Shown here piece after piece: positions 49,200 to 60,590 of a stretch of 64,000 nt of DNA. The notes below the pieces were generated by a model. It did no database searches, was not told where the DNA came from, and worked only from the letters and a program-made list of their open reading frames with translations. The stretch covers positions 372,001-436,000 of the forward strand of contig JAMXBD010001098.1 of assembly GCA_024138025.1 (NCBI GenBank), given 5' to 3'. Position 1 is the stretch's first letter, and the number at the start of each line of letters is the position of its first letter. Both the position numbers and the translations under genes were made by a program. The DNA is from Combretum micranthum. Taxonomy: Eukaryota > Streptophyta > Magnoliopsida > Myrtales > Combretaceae.

Positions 49200-51470
49200 T
49201 TTGATGGTAGTTAGTCTCTGCTAAAGAATAGCTACAAGCGTAATTGGACGATCAAGATTTGATTGCCCTAATTAATTACAATATTTGGAATATACAATGC
49301 AATATAAATATCAATGAAATTAAATATAATGCTTGATTCATATGAAACCTTGAATATTTACATAGCCTCCACTAATTCCGATTGGCTTAAGTTGGCCATA
49401 ATTACCATAAAGTGCTAGAATAATATTTTTATATTAGGAGTTTATAAGGTAGATTGTTAAGGCTTTCGTTGCAATGTCCACCAAGATCTTGTGAATAAAT
49501 TATTTGATGTGTTACAGGCCATATAAATTTAATTAAAAAAATGAAAGAAGAAATTATAACCCAGATAAATTTTCATATTCAAATAAGTTACCAACTTTTA
49601 AAAAAAGAAAATTTGTGAGAACAAATTAATCATATTTTGAATTAAATTCAAATAGATAAATAAACTTTCAAATGTATAAATTGATTTAATAAGCATGTAT
49701 ATATGATAATAACAGATTGTTTTTTGAACCATTTAATATTAAATTTTTAGCTGTTTAATTTATTGCTCAATATTTTAATTGACCATATAATATAACTTAA
49801 TCGCTCTCTAACCCCTTAATTCCTGCACTCGGCAGAAGATAATACCAGAAACAAATTTCCCTTTCTTTTTTCCCCTAATTGTTTCCGTGGAAAGTTAACG
49901 ATGGAGAAATGGATAGGAAGGACCGAGGGGATTGTCCCTCCAGGTGTAAGTAACAACGACCACATGTGCATAGAAATATGTGTTTGACAGAAGGCGAGAC
50001 CAACGTTATCGCTTTACATGTCACTGATTCTATCTCTCCAAGGGGGAAAACTCCATAAGATAGGGCCGCCGGGAAAGCGTTTTCGTCGCCTTTTATCGAA
50101 ATTATAAATAAACATTTTACGATGCTGGATAGCAATTATCCAAAATGTAATTCACAAGCCTTGCAGATACTCAGTTCGGTTTTATTTTCAACCTAAATTA
50201 ATATTAAACTAAAATAAATATAATATTGATAAAAATTATAATTTTATTCATAGATAAATCAAATAAAGTAATACTAAATTAATACTAATCTAATATCTGT
50301 AAGTTTTTAATACCTAAAAATCTAATAATCCAAAAGGGGAGTAATTATGAAAGGTGATGGCAGTAGCAGTACAAGAGGAATGTCATTGGCATATATGAAA
50401 AATGATTTTGTTTTGATAAAATATAATTTCATTATTTTTCTTTTTTTTTCATCATCATTACTAACCGCAGTTAGTTATTTTCCACCTATATTACGAGATA
50501 ATCTTTTATTGCCACGTCTATAAAATCACAAAATTGCATATGCATTTTTAATTATTTTAAATTTTAATTATTAATAAAAATATTGTAAAATATCTAAAAC
50601 ATAATTTATGCTAAACAGGTAAATGATTCTTCCCATTTAACTGAATTTTCTTTAATCGGGAGTGGAAATTTTTCAAGGTTCTGTTATTATGTTACATTTA
50701 CTATTTGTTTTGCTAGATAATTATCGTTTTCATGAATGCGATCATAATCGAATAGAATGGTTTTGCCACAATGAAGAGCCTCAACAATATAGGTGAGCAG
50801 GTGCAAAAATACGTGTGGCATAAATCGTTATTCTTACTTTACCTTACAAAGGACAAAACCTAAATTTTATACCTAGAATTTATCCAGTAGCAGCTTATAA
50901 TGTGCTGTCGCACCAGTCTAAGAGTTTGCTCGGATTAAAGGTTTGATTTAGATATGTTAGAGTTTTAGGAGTCATTGGTAAAACTATAGTTGAACTTGGA
51001 TCATTCTTATAATGGTCAAAGCAGGTTCAACTGAATTGAATCGGATGGGTCAACTTAAGTTTAACAACATCAACAGCTTGTACTAATATTATATTTTATA
51101 TCCTATAAAACTATAGGATATATAATATCTTATAAATCTTATAATTTTTTTTATTCAAGTTGTATATTTTCTACTTCTTTCTTCAATTTTAAATTTATAG
51201 TAATATATACATTTTTGTGTAATATGAAAAATTTTCTTATCTCATATATTCACAATAGAGGACCCATGGAAAGAAACCTAAAAAGTAACCTTTTTAATGT
51301 TATAAGTTTTGCCATATTCATGATTAAGTTATATGTAAAAGTTGAAATACATTTACATAGAAAGGTATTGAAATAACCCAAATAATTAAATTAAATAAAA
51401 TGAGTAAAGGGAGTGGCATAGATGTAATTCCTTATTCTATAGGGGGTAAACATGTTCAGCCAAGATATCT
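49200..51470. other. intergenic with one less AT-rich patch (49880-50110)
   Basis: No confident gene. The patch at 49880-50110 is clearly less AT-rich than its surroundings. It is open on the minus strand for 86 residues (49875-50135) and has an ATG-initiated plus-strand frame at 49901 that runs about 30 codons. I recognise neither as a protein. A 59-residue plus-strand frame at 50348-50527 also has no recognised domain. Confidence 0.35.
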
Positions 51471-51473
51471 TTG

Positions 51474-51510
51474 GCAGAGAGAGAGAGAGAGAGAGACAGA
51501 GGGAGAGAGA
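51474..51510. repeat. (GA)n microsatellite
   Basis: AG dinucleotide run (51475-51497) followed by a GAGGGAGAGAGA tail. Confidence 0.9.
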
Positions 51511-51989
51511 TACACGTTGGCAGGGAACATTTAAAAAGGATCAAAATTCAGCAACCACCTTTCTTTTTTCATTCTTTTCATTACTTCCTATCCCTCAACG
51601 ATCTTGGACAAATCGAGAAGATTAGCAACAAAACTTCATAGAAAGTGATAAAATTGTGTTGTTTTCTTGTCAATATCGATGAATTACACGGAAAAGATAA
51701 TAAAATCGTAATGTTTCGATGTATGCAGTGATTTTTTATGGGAGAAGAGGAGAATGTAAGTATGATTCCTCAAGAAAATTCAAAGCAAGAAGCATAGGAT
51801 ATTGTTGTAGGAGGAATAACATAGATTCTTCAAGAAGGTTATGCAATTGTTACGCTTATATGTTTTATTCATGGGTATTAGATATGATTGGAAAGCAAGA
51901 GTGGTACGTTTTAGGATGATTTTGGGGTTAAAAATGTGTTGGTTGAAATGATTAAACTTGTGTTGGGGCTAGAAATACTAGAAAAGCTT

Positions 51990-52390
51990 ATGAATGAAGT
52001 TTTCTAAAAGTACACGACCTGATGCACGGCTTGTGCACTAGGCTGTGGACCTCTCAAAAAGAGAAAAGTGATGTTTTCTTAAAAGTACATGACCTAGACA
52101 CAATTTCATGTATCAACTTGTGTACTTTTTTTGTGTTGGAAATGGTGTTTTTCCAAAAATACACACCTTATACATGAGTCCATTTATCAAGTTATGCATC
52201 TCTTAGAGCTTTCGACGAATTTGAATCCTAGGAGTGCACGACCAATACACGAGCTCATGTTCCAAGTAATGTAACCCTTTGTGATATGAGCACTGTTTCT
52301 CTAGAAGTACATGACCTAGTACAGAGCCATGTTTAAGTACACGACCCTTGACATGGTACCATACTTTGCTTGTGCACCTTGTATTAACAC
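51990..52390. repeat. TACACGACC/GTACATGACCT word-repeat block
   Basis: AAGTACACGACCT, AAGTACATGACCTA, GTGCACGACC and similar words recur about eight times, mixed with CTTGTGCAC and CATGTTCCAAG. It resembles the word blocks inside the long LTRs, here in plus orientation. The surrounding 51510-52820 is probably an LTR fragment, but no edges were found. The short frames 51719-51919 and 52316-52531 are not supported as genes. Confidence 0.45.
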
Positions 52391-52827
52391 CAAATTTCTT
52401 ATTATTTCTCTGTAAAGGTGTGGAAACTTAACATTATTCATTCTTATAGGATTGAAGTGTGCTTTAAGCTCTTGAAACAACATTAACACTGGACTTTTGT
52501 ACTCATATTGAATCTTGTAATACAGGCACATGCATTACCTTGTTTGATGGTTGTGTTTGTTAAGATAGTCTATTAACTTGACTAATTATATATCCGACTT
52601 TAAACTTCTTTGTTAGGTATGCCTAGCTGCGGTTAATTGACTAGGAGTACTAGTGATGGCAATGCAACACCTCAGTGATCTTTCCGTGACATTATCCCTA
52701 TGTAGAGTTGCACCCGGAGATGGTTGCGGATAAATTTAGGATTGGACTCTTTAGACTCCTGGATGTTAGAGAGTACCCAACATCGTATGTATTTACATAT
52801 AGTAAAGATACGCGTGTTATTAGGATA

Positions 52828-53245
52828 GGGTTAATATCACTAATGGTATCTAAATTTTGACAAAATATGTCGGAACTTTAAACACTACAAGAAAATTGGT
52901 CTTTGGAGATAGAAATTCTATAATGAAAAATGGATAAAAAAAGTTATATTTCTACAAATAAAATTAGTAACAATGATTTTTATGATGAAAATTTTATATT
53001 TAGAGAAAGAATTTTTGTCTCTAAAGTCCACATTTCTTGTAGTGAAAATTGATTAATTTAGTACCTGAACTTTAAAATTGATCAATTTAGTATTAGGAAA
53101 AACTTTTCGTACACGCCAACAGTACTTCCATAGGTACTAAATTGATCAATTTCAAAGTTCAAATACTGAATTGATCAATTTCAAAATTTAAGTTTTTAAT
53201 TGGATATTTTGCCAAAGTTCAAAAACCATTTATGATGTTAAAACT
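52828..53245. mobile_element. MULE-type MITE, second copy, carrying a nested CACTA MITE
   Basis: Same family as 32952-33254: left GGGTTAATATCACTAATGGT and inverted right end, with inner TTAGTACCTGAACTTTAAAA blocks. The 9-bp flanks ATTAGGATA (52819-52827) and ATCACGATA (53246-53254) match at 7 of 9. Removing the CACTA MITE at 52883-53044 restores a unit of about 250 bases. Confidence 0.7.
52883..53044. mobile_element. CACTA-type MITE, 162 bp, nested
   Basis: Perfect CACTACAAGAAA left end and TTTCTTGTAGTG right end (12-bp exact inverted repeat), flanked by AAA on both sides (52880-52882, 53045-53047). The interior matches the MITE at 16751-16903. It lies inside the MULE MITE and therefore inserted later. 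Confidence 0.9.
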
Positions 53246-53661
53246 ATCACGATATTGAATTATCTTTGTGTTGATTGTTGAAATTAATGTAAAGATAACA
53301 ATTGGTTGTTTGCTCACTCCTGATTCTATTGGATATGTTAACTAGACATGTCTGAACATTTTATCAAGTATACTGCAAATTTCATATGTTCTCTACATGA
53401 CATAAGCATTGTCTAAAATATGCTAATAATTCCATATAATTACTTTTTTTTATCATTTATCAAATACATATTAAATAAAGACATAATAAATAACTTGAAT
53501 TATGCCAATTTATTTTAAATAAAACTCAATTATTATACATAAAAACATATTTCAAACTTAACAAAAGAGAAAAAAAAAAGAGAGATACTTTCTTACAAGA
53601 ACTTTATTTTAGAATCAATGGAATATCTACCTTCAAGATCTATTAACTACCATAAATTAAT

Positions 53662-54981
53662 AGGAAAAGGAAAATAATATTTAAGTTTTAAAAAAAATTA
53701 CAAAATTACCACTAGGATCAAAATAATCCTAGTTTTAGGCAACTTAACCTCATCTCTTGAAGATACGAATTCTCATAATTCGAAGGTACCTCATCTCGTC
53801 AGCAACTTATAACCTCGTCTCTAGCTTATTTTTTGGCCGTCTTCTTCTTCTTCATCATTCAAACAGTAGGCAAAAATTAGAAAACCCCTAATTCTCTCCA
53901 TAAACCCTAACCCTAATTTGTCAATTGCAGCTCGAATTTTCATCAATTTTGCGAGTTATCTTGGTTAATTCGATCAATAGGCATTATAAACACATCAGTT
54001 GGTGAAAAAGTCAAGCAATTCATGCAAAAACGCTCCATACGTGTCGAAATTCATAAGTGAGATTGTTGAGATTTCTGCTTAATTTTTCATGATTATTGAC
54101 GTTGCATTATAGATTTTTGGGTGTTGTATATGTTTGTGGATTTGTTTTTTCAAAATTTTAAGCACATTATCTTTTACGTGTCTGTTCCAATATCATCATA
54201 TACACATCTTGCGGACCCCGATGCTAGACATCGCATACACAAAGGTCTACACTCCCCTTGCTCCACAAAGAGGTGACCGTCACTATCACATGATATGTGG
54301 GTGGGACTCACCTAGGTAGATTCAAACCCTGTTTCATTTCATCCTTACAGTGTTGGTGGTGGAGATAGAGATGTCACACTCAGACAGGTTGATCCATCTA
54401 TGAAGCATCTCCATCAGGATGTGCATTAGCATATACCATTCTCTCGGATTTTTATCAGGTGAGGACAAGGGAGGCGAGGGGACCTAGGACTAGAGATTAT
54501 ATTTTATTTATTCTTATGTTTTATGATTGTAGAATTTTCATTTTTTTTGATGTTATTAATTGAACAGTAATACAATCATTTCTTATTATGTTTATGAGTT
54601 TTTTATTACGTTAACGGTGAAAGGTTTATGGTTGGATGGATTAGGTTTGGGATTGTGTTCAGATGTCTTAGGTTTGGGAATACTATTGTGGTTGGATCAT
54701 ATAATCTGAAAGTTATTTACCCATGGTGGATGGATAATGAATGATTTATATAACTGATTATATATGATTTTGACAGGTTATCATAACTAATATATAAATG
54801 AGTGTTATATGAAATGTGTTCGGCAAGGAGAGCAAAGAAAATTTGTGCTAACCTCGTCTTTTCCTCCACTGTGAAATCTCGTCTCTTAAAGAGAGGAGAT
54901 CAAATTGCCTAAAACAGGGATTTTGATCACAATGGTAATTTTGTAATTTTTAAAAAACCTTAAATATTATTTCTTTTTCCC
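53662..54981. mobile_element. MULE-like element, 1.3 kb, possible captured sequence
   Basis: Long inverted ends of about 120 bases: AGGAAAAGGAAAATAATATT, then ATTACAAAATTACCA, TTTTAGGCAA and a CTCATCTCTT/AAGAGACGAG word, mirrored at the right. The 9-bp flanks TAAATTAAT (53653-53661) and TAAATTAAC (54982-54990) match at 8 of 9. The centre (about 53860-54780) is not terminal repeat and is less AT-rich. It includes AACCCTAATTCTCTCC-type text at 53885 and a 61-residue open frame at 54134-54319. No transposase was recognised. The cargo may be a captured host fragment, as in Pack-MULEs, but its source is unknown. Confidence 0.7.
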
Positions 54982-54990
54982 TAAATTAAC

Positions 54991-56000
54991 ATTAAGGTAA
55001 ATTATAAAAATAAATCTATAAACTTTGAATATTATAGAATCAATTATAATTTGAAAAACTTTACATTTTCATCATGGATAAAGATGTATATTCCACCACT
55101 TTTACTTAGTTGGCTCAACTGTTTAATTTTTGTGTACCCCTCATATCCAGATTTTCTTAAAATATAGATATGTTGTATTGAGGAGTGAAAGAGTATAGTA
55201 TCAATTCGATATGAAATTCTATTCATATCCTATCTTATAAGATATAAGTTCCTACATTTCAAATTCAAAACCTATCTTATAATTAACCTTAATATAAGAT
55301 ATTTTGTTCGACCTATAAGTTTATCTCATTTTTTAATGAATTATTATATATGTAAAATACGTGGAGTAGCTGTTTGGATTGATAGAATTTTGTTTATATA
55401 GTAAATATATTTAATTTTATATTTTTTATATTTATGTCATATTTATTTGGTTTATTTATAAATAAAATTATTAATTTTTATTAATATTTATTTTTTAATA
55501 AATATTTATTTAAAAATAATAAAAATACAATACCATGAATAAAAAGGAGCCTTGACCTCTTATCCATTTCGCGAAAGAGTTCCCAAATCTGAGTCTCTGA
55601 CTCGGTTTTTCAAGGAGCCATAATGGGGGCCCAATTAATTATTTACTTTATTTCAGCTACACTGTGACACTTCCCGATTGCTAAACATGGAGTGGTCATA
55701 TCATAAATATCTGCCCTGGAAATGGACATATTCGGCCATAAAGATAATGGCAATTTTTTTTTTTTTGCCATAAAACAATGGCACTTTCGAAAATCGAAAC
55801 CAACTTTATTTCTTTTCATTTTTTTCTACTTTCTAGTAATCTCTTCCAATTTACAAGAGTAAAATGATTGTGTGACTGACTGCCAAAAAAAAGAAAAAAA
55901 AGTGAAGAATAAAATTACTATCATGACTATTTGGAAATAAATACTTTAATATTAATAATATATGAAAAATATAATAAACAAATAAAAGGAGATAAAACAC
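54991..56000. other. intergenic, no supported gene
   Basis: AT-rich sequence with a TTTATTTTTAATAAATATTT palindromic tract (55430-55530) and a TTCGCGAAAGAGTTCCC patch near 55568. No coding stretch was recognised. Confidence 0.4.
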
Positions 56001-56005
56001 ATGAG

Positions 56006-56365
56006 ATTAAGAAAAAAAAATCACTTTTTTTAAAAAATTATATAAATCCTATCAGATGAAAAATAATTATAAAAAAAATCAATTTAAACTCATATCTTAA
56101 AGAGACGAGATTCTAAATGATCGATCTCATCTCTTCAAGAAACGAGATCAATATAAATACGTTAACCTCATCTCTTAAAGAGAGAAGAATAGAATCAACA
56201 CAAGATTGTTTTATAATACGAAAGTCATCTCTTAAAAAGACGAGATTAGCTACTTATAATCCTGTCTCTTTAAGAAACAAGTTCAACTTACTTAAATTTG
56301 GATTATTTTCATCCTTATAGTATCTTTATAATTTTTTAAAAAATATAAATATTATTTCCATTTCC
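56006..56365. mobile_element. MITE related to the 53662 MULE-like element
   Basis: The inverted ends share TTTTTAAAAAATTATA and ATGAAAATAAT blocks with each other. The right end, reverse-complemented (GGAAATGGAAATAATATTTA), matches the end of the 53662 element. The interior is a series of about seven CTCATCTCTTAAAGAGACGAG-type words, each nearly self-complementary. The right edge lies about 70 bases upstream of the TATA-like box of the rhodanese gene. The outer left edge is approximate. Confidence 0.55.
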
Positions 56366-56433
56366 TAAACATATGTTCCCGTGGCTCTTCTTTTTTTTTT
56401 CCTCCTTTTTTTGCCCAAACCGTGACTCTTCTC

Positions 56434-56445
56434 AATATATAAAAA
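56434..56445 (+). promoter_or_regulatory. TATA-like box of the rhodanese gene
   Basis: AATATATAAAAAG lies about 115 bases before the ATG at 56558, a usual distance for a plant gene with a short 5' leader. Confidence 0.5.
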
Positions 56446-56557
56446 GTGATCAATTGCCAAGAGATACAGACATTCCTATTTACATTTTACAGCAGAATAC
56501 TAGGAAAAGATAACCGACTAAAGTGACAATACAATTCTGATCAAAAAGCTAAAAAGA

Positions 56558-59417
56558 ATGAAATCCATATCACCTTCACTTGTTGCTCCTTCTGCTTATT
56601 CTACTGCTACTGCTGCTTCAGTATGTTTCAAAGGCTCCACCGTTCCTGTGAATTTTAATCACAACAAAGGTTTGTGCATGTTTATCCATATTTATTTATA
56701 CTTATCATGGCACCAAATCACCTTTTTTTGTTATTTTATGTTTTTTTATAATATGAACGTGTAATATGTTCTCTTGCAGGAGTTCATGTTTACTAAGCCT
56801 GAAACAAAGATCATGCTCAGTGGATTTCAACTTGAAGGTTCCAAGTAGAAGGTATTCAGCTAGATAAAAGAAAAAAAAAATTAAAGTTCCCAATTAATGA
56901 TTTTGATTTTTTGTTTTATTGGTAGAGAATTACTAAATATTATGTATTTATATAATTATTATTTTTATTTTTTTTTATGTTTATATGAAGTATAAAAATT
57001 AAAGCTGGTATAAGTGGCAATATTGAAGCAACAGGAGTGCCAGCTCCCAATTCAGTGCCTGTCCGTGTTGCCCATGAGCTTCTTCAAGCTGGACACCACT
57101 ATTTGGATGTCAGGTCTGAACTCTGAATTCCATAGCTAAGTTTCATTTCTTTTTTTTAATTTTTTTTTAATCTCAGGATTATACATTTGAACTGCACAGA
57201 TTACCTAGTCTTAAATTTTTCTGTTTATGAGTACTAAATTTAGTAAACTGGGTTTGATGTTAGGCTATAGTAATGTAATGGGTACCTGATGAATGATCAG
57301 AAGAGGCTCAAAATCTATCAGATCCTGGAACCTATCCCAATTTTGTCTGGTTTGATTGATTTTAGGATGATAATTAGATGTTACATGGTACATTGCGGTT
57401 CTATGATGAAACTCGTTATGTTTGCATTTGCGAGAAGGGATACTGATTTACAATTTGAATATCGTGCTCTTAGACATGAATAATTATAAAATTTTGAATT
57501 GGAAAAATCTGATGGAAGAGGTAAAAATTGCAAATTCCACATCTTAATTTGAAGCGTGTTGATTTATAGACTATAGAGTATAGTATTCTAACATGGTTGT
57601 TTCAGTTTAGATTCTGTTTGGAAACCTGGTCCTATAGGAAAAGATTTCCTACTCTAGCCATCTGGAACCGGTTGCCCCATAACCGTAATCAATGTCAAGT
57701 ACAAGGATATAATATTCCTACCCAGGGAATCATTTCTCTGTTGATGAAATTACTTCATTGATCAAGTATTTGTTTGAAGATATTTCTTAACTCCAAAGCA
57801 TTTAGTCGGTTATTCCCTGGAATGAACCAAGTCAATTCATAAATTACTAAGTTTAACATGATATTTATCCGAGTTTGATTCAAGAATAGTTAAGTCGAAC
57901 TCAAATTTAAGCTATTCGAGTAGTTTATTGAGCCAAGCTCAAGTTTCATGTATTTAGTAAGCCTAGTCAAAATCTGTTGCGCTCGAGTTGGGTACAAATG
58001 TTAATTGAATTCTAATGGAGTTTAGGTATTGATATTATTTTAATTATAATTACATTATTTGTTTTTAATAAACCGAGTTTAAACAAGCTTAATCGGTTTG
58101 AACCCCAAAATCATATTGTGTTACTTTGAGCTGAATTGGAGCTTAAAATCAAGGGAATGAGCCAAGGCCAGGAACTGAACTACCAGCTTTCGGGTCAGCT
58201 CGGTTGAACTCGAATTGAGATCAAGCTTTAAAATTTCATGTCGAGATCAAACTCCGATCAACACTAGTTATTCCCCTGTTTTCTTGATAATGGGTCTTTT
58301 TTACATTCCATAATCCTGATACTAGTATATGTTGTGTAGGACTCCTGAGGAATTCAAGGCAGGGCATGCCCATGGAGCTATCAATGTTCCTTACATGTAC
58401 AAAGTTGGATCAGGTATTTTAATAATTAGTAGTATGAAGCTAACTTCAGTTTTCTATTTAAGGAATCAGATACCACTTCTTCTATTTTAAAATAATAATA
58501 ATAAAATAAAATAAAAAAGCAATATTGGTGTTCTGATATGATTGAAAAAGCAGGGATGACAAAAAATGAGAAATTTTTGGAAGAGGTTGCACTACGTTTC
58601 AGAAAAGACGATGAGCTTATTGTGGTAAAGCTTCAATTATATCATTAATGTGTATTTCACATTTTTTTTGTTATTTTTCTGTTTAATTATGGGATTATGA
58701 TTTGAATTTTGATTTATCTTGACAGGGATGCCAATCAGGGAAAAGGTCTATGATGGCTGCAAGAGAACTCGTTGCTTCCGTAAGCACTTATCTATGAATA
58801 TGTTGAGCTTATTTTACCATTGATAGACATTGCAATTAAGAGAGGTGGATAAGTCAAATTACCCATGAACTACTTGAGTTCGAATCAATATCTATTTGAG
58901 TTTCAATTCAAGAATATTAGAGTCGACTTTAAATACGAGCAATTCAAGTAGTTTATAGAGTTTGTGCTTGAACTTCATGAGAAGCTCAATTGGTTCAAGA
59001 CCCCAGTGAAACTTAAGGTGATTTTAAATTTTAACTGAGTTTGAATAGAGTTTGAATATTGATATTATGTTTAATTGAATAAAAAATATTCTTTAAATAA
59101 ACCAAGTCTAAATAAATTTGATCACATCAAGCTCGTGCTCAAAATTCTAAGCTTGAATTCGGACTCAACGTTTTACCATCTTGGCTTGATTCATTTTTGG
59201 CCCTGTTTAGTCATCTTGTAACACAATCATTAAAGTAGTTCAGACTCCATCCAATGTGTTTTCTACAATTGCATTTGCTCATTTGATCTTTGAATTCATG
59301 ACCTAGATCCAGCTAAAACTCGATTAATTTTCTGTTCTTTCAGAATACAGCGCGATCACGGACATAGCCGGCGGTTATGTCGCATGGGTAGAGAATGGTC
59401 TTCCGACGGACCTATAA
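56558..59417 (+). CDS. chloroplast rhodanese (STR15/16, SEN1-like), seven exons, frame lesions
   Basis: A single-domain rhodanese (thiosulfate sulfurtransferase-like), which transfers sulfane sulfur through an active-site Cys; relatives are plastid proteins linked to senescence. Exons: 56558-56669, 56780-56851, 56991-57113, 58340-58413, 58554-58624, 58726-58779, 59344-59417. The Ser/Thr/Ala-rich start looks like a transit peptide. Motifs: VPVRVAHELLQAGHHYLDVR, TPEEFKAGHAHGAINVPYMY, loop GCQSGKRS with the catalytic Cys, and DIAGGYVAWVENGLP at the end. Two problems: exon 2 changes frame after its first few codons, and exon 7 is one base out of phase with exon 6 (donor at 58780). Exon 2 can be kept in frame by an inner acceptor (exon from 56821). 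The exon 6/7 mismatch has no such rescue and would drop the last 22 residues. This is either a recent pseudogene or two sequencing indels. Confidence 0.75.
57818..58267. mobile_element. hAT-like MITE, family A, in rhodanese intron 3
   Basis: Flanked by a perfect 8-bp duplication TTATTCCC (57810-57817 and 58268-58275). The interior aligns with the 62932-63355 element: AAGTC.ATTCA.AAA.TACT.AAGTTT at the left and ATCAAGCTTTAAAATTTCA.GTCGAG at the right. CGAGTTTGA, AGTCGAAC and GAGCCAAGCTC words fill the ends. The terminal inverted repeats are eroded. Confidence 0.75.
58838..59204. mobile_element. hAT-like MITE, family A, in rhodanese intron 6
   Basis: Left AGAGGTGGATAAGTCAAAT and reverse-complemented right AGGGCCAAAAATGAATCAAG, both alignable to TAGGGGTGTAAATGGATTAAG of the 62932 copy. 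The interior has TACTTGAGTTCGA, GAGTCGACTTTA and TCAAGCTCG words. No target duplication is visible, so edges are within about 10 bases. Confidence 0.55.
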
Positions 59418-59760
59418 TCAACATTTGCAATAGCCAATAATATGGTTGTGGTGTCCACGTTTTGGCGATCAAACCAGGGAGGGGGTTCCAGATGCACATA
59501 AGGCTAGCGATGTTTTAAGACGAAAAGCCCGTGTAAAGAATGCACAAGTAATGCAGCTCAAAAATGTTGTGAATAATGTAACCACCTGCACATTAATGCC
59601 ATTAGGCCTTTTTACTGTTAATGAGTTTCATATTTATATCATAAAAGAGTAGAACCATGGGTATCCAGTTTGTGCTTGTGATTTATGGCTTGATATTTAT
59701 AATTTCTTTTTGTTTTGTTTATGATATATGGAGTGAGAAGAATTCAAATTTGGAAGGATA
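59418..59760 (+). other. rhodanese gene 3' untranslated region
   Basis: Less AT-rich than the flanking DNA, with no second gene. The 68-residue open frame at 59446-59652 has no recognised domain and starts only 29 bases after the stop, so it is treated as UTR. No unambiguous AATAAA signal was seen; the transcript end is a guess. Confidence 0.4.
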
Positions 59761-60590
59761 ATGTATTACTAGGCTAGTAGTTTAGGGGACTTCAGTCCCC
59801 CTCAATGGAATTGTTATTAAATAATTTTTATTAATATAGATATAATATTTGATATATTAATTATTTTAATGATGCAATCATAGTTTGATATCAATTTGAA
59901 TCATTAAATAATTGTGGGACTATGGAAATTTGATGGTTTTTTTTTCCTTTTGACCCTTTAATAGGAACTCCCACATAATTAGTAAAAACATTCTGTAAAT
60001 CTCAATTAACTACAAATATAAGCAAATTAGGTCAAAAATATGTATAACGCTTTAGGTCTTTCCTTTTCTTTTACCCGGTCATGTGCAACTTCTCAAGAAA
60101 CATTTTGTCCATGACAAACTTTTGTACGCTTTCATCAAATTAGATGTTATAAAACTTTTAAGCTTTTCATGTTGTGTAACAAGTTTCATCCAATATTATA
60201 CTTGTACTATATGCCAAGTACATTAACAAACACGTTTGAGTAACAAGTTTTCATCTTATGAACTATAATCGTTTGTGATGAAACATTTTATGATCCCATT
60301 ATTCATTTAATCGACTGATGTGTGAATCTATTAAATGTCTTGTATCTTTATACAATCATGATCAAACAATTCAAATTTCTTTTATATTAATAATTATAAT
60401 TAATTTAATAGTAGAAACATCACCAGGTTGTAGAAGTACCTAATAAGTATTCAATTCATATCTTTGCCGTAAGGATTTCAAATAGGTTGTTGGAATTAAA
60501 TCTATCCTTTTTGTTTTTATTATCTTTATCAAAGTAGGGCAAAGTTGCCCATGAAACTATATAATATAGCTTCTAGTATAAGAGACATCT
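59761..60590. other. intergenic, no supported gene
   Basis: AT-rich sequence without recognised repeats or coding stretches. Confidence 0.45.

Noticed and set aside
54134..54319. 61-residue frame as an independent gene
   Set aside because: It lies inside the MULE-like element; kept only as possible captured cargo, with no recognised domain.
59446..59652. 68-residue frame after the rhodanese gene
   Set aside because: It lies in the expected 3' UTR, has no motif, and starts 29 bases after the stop.
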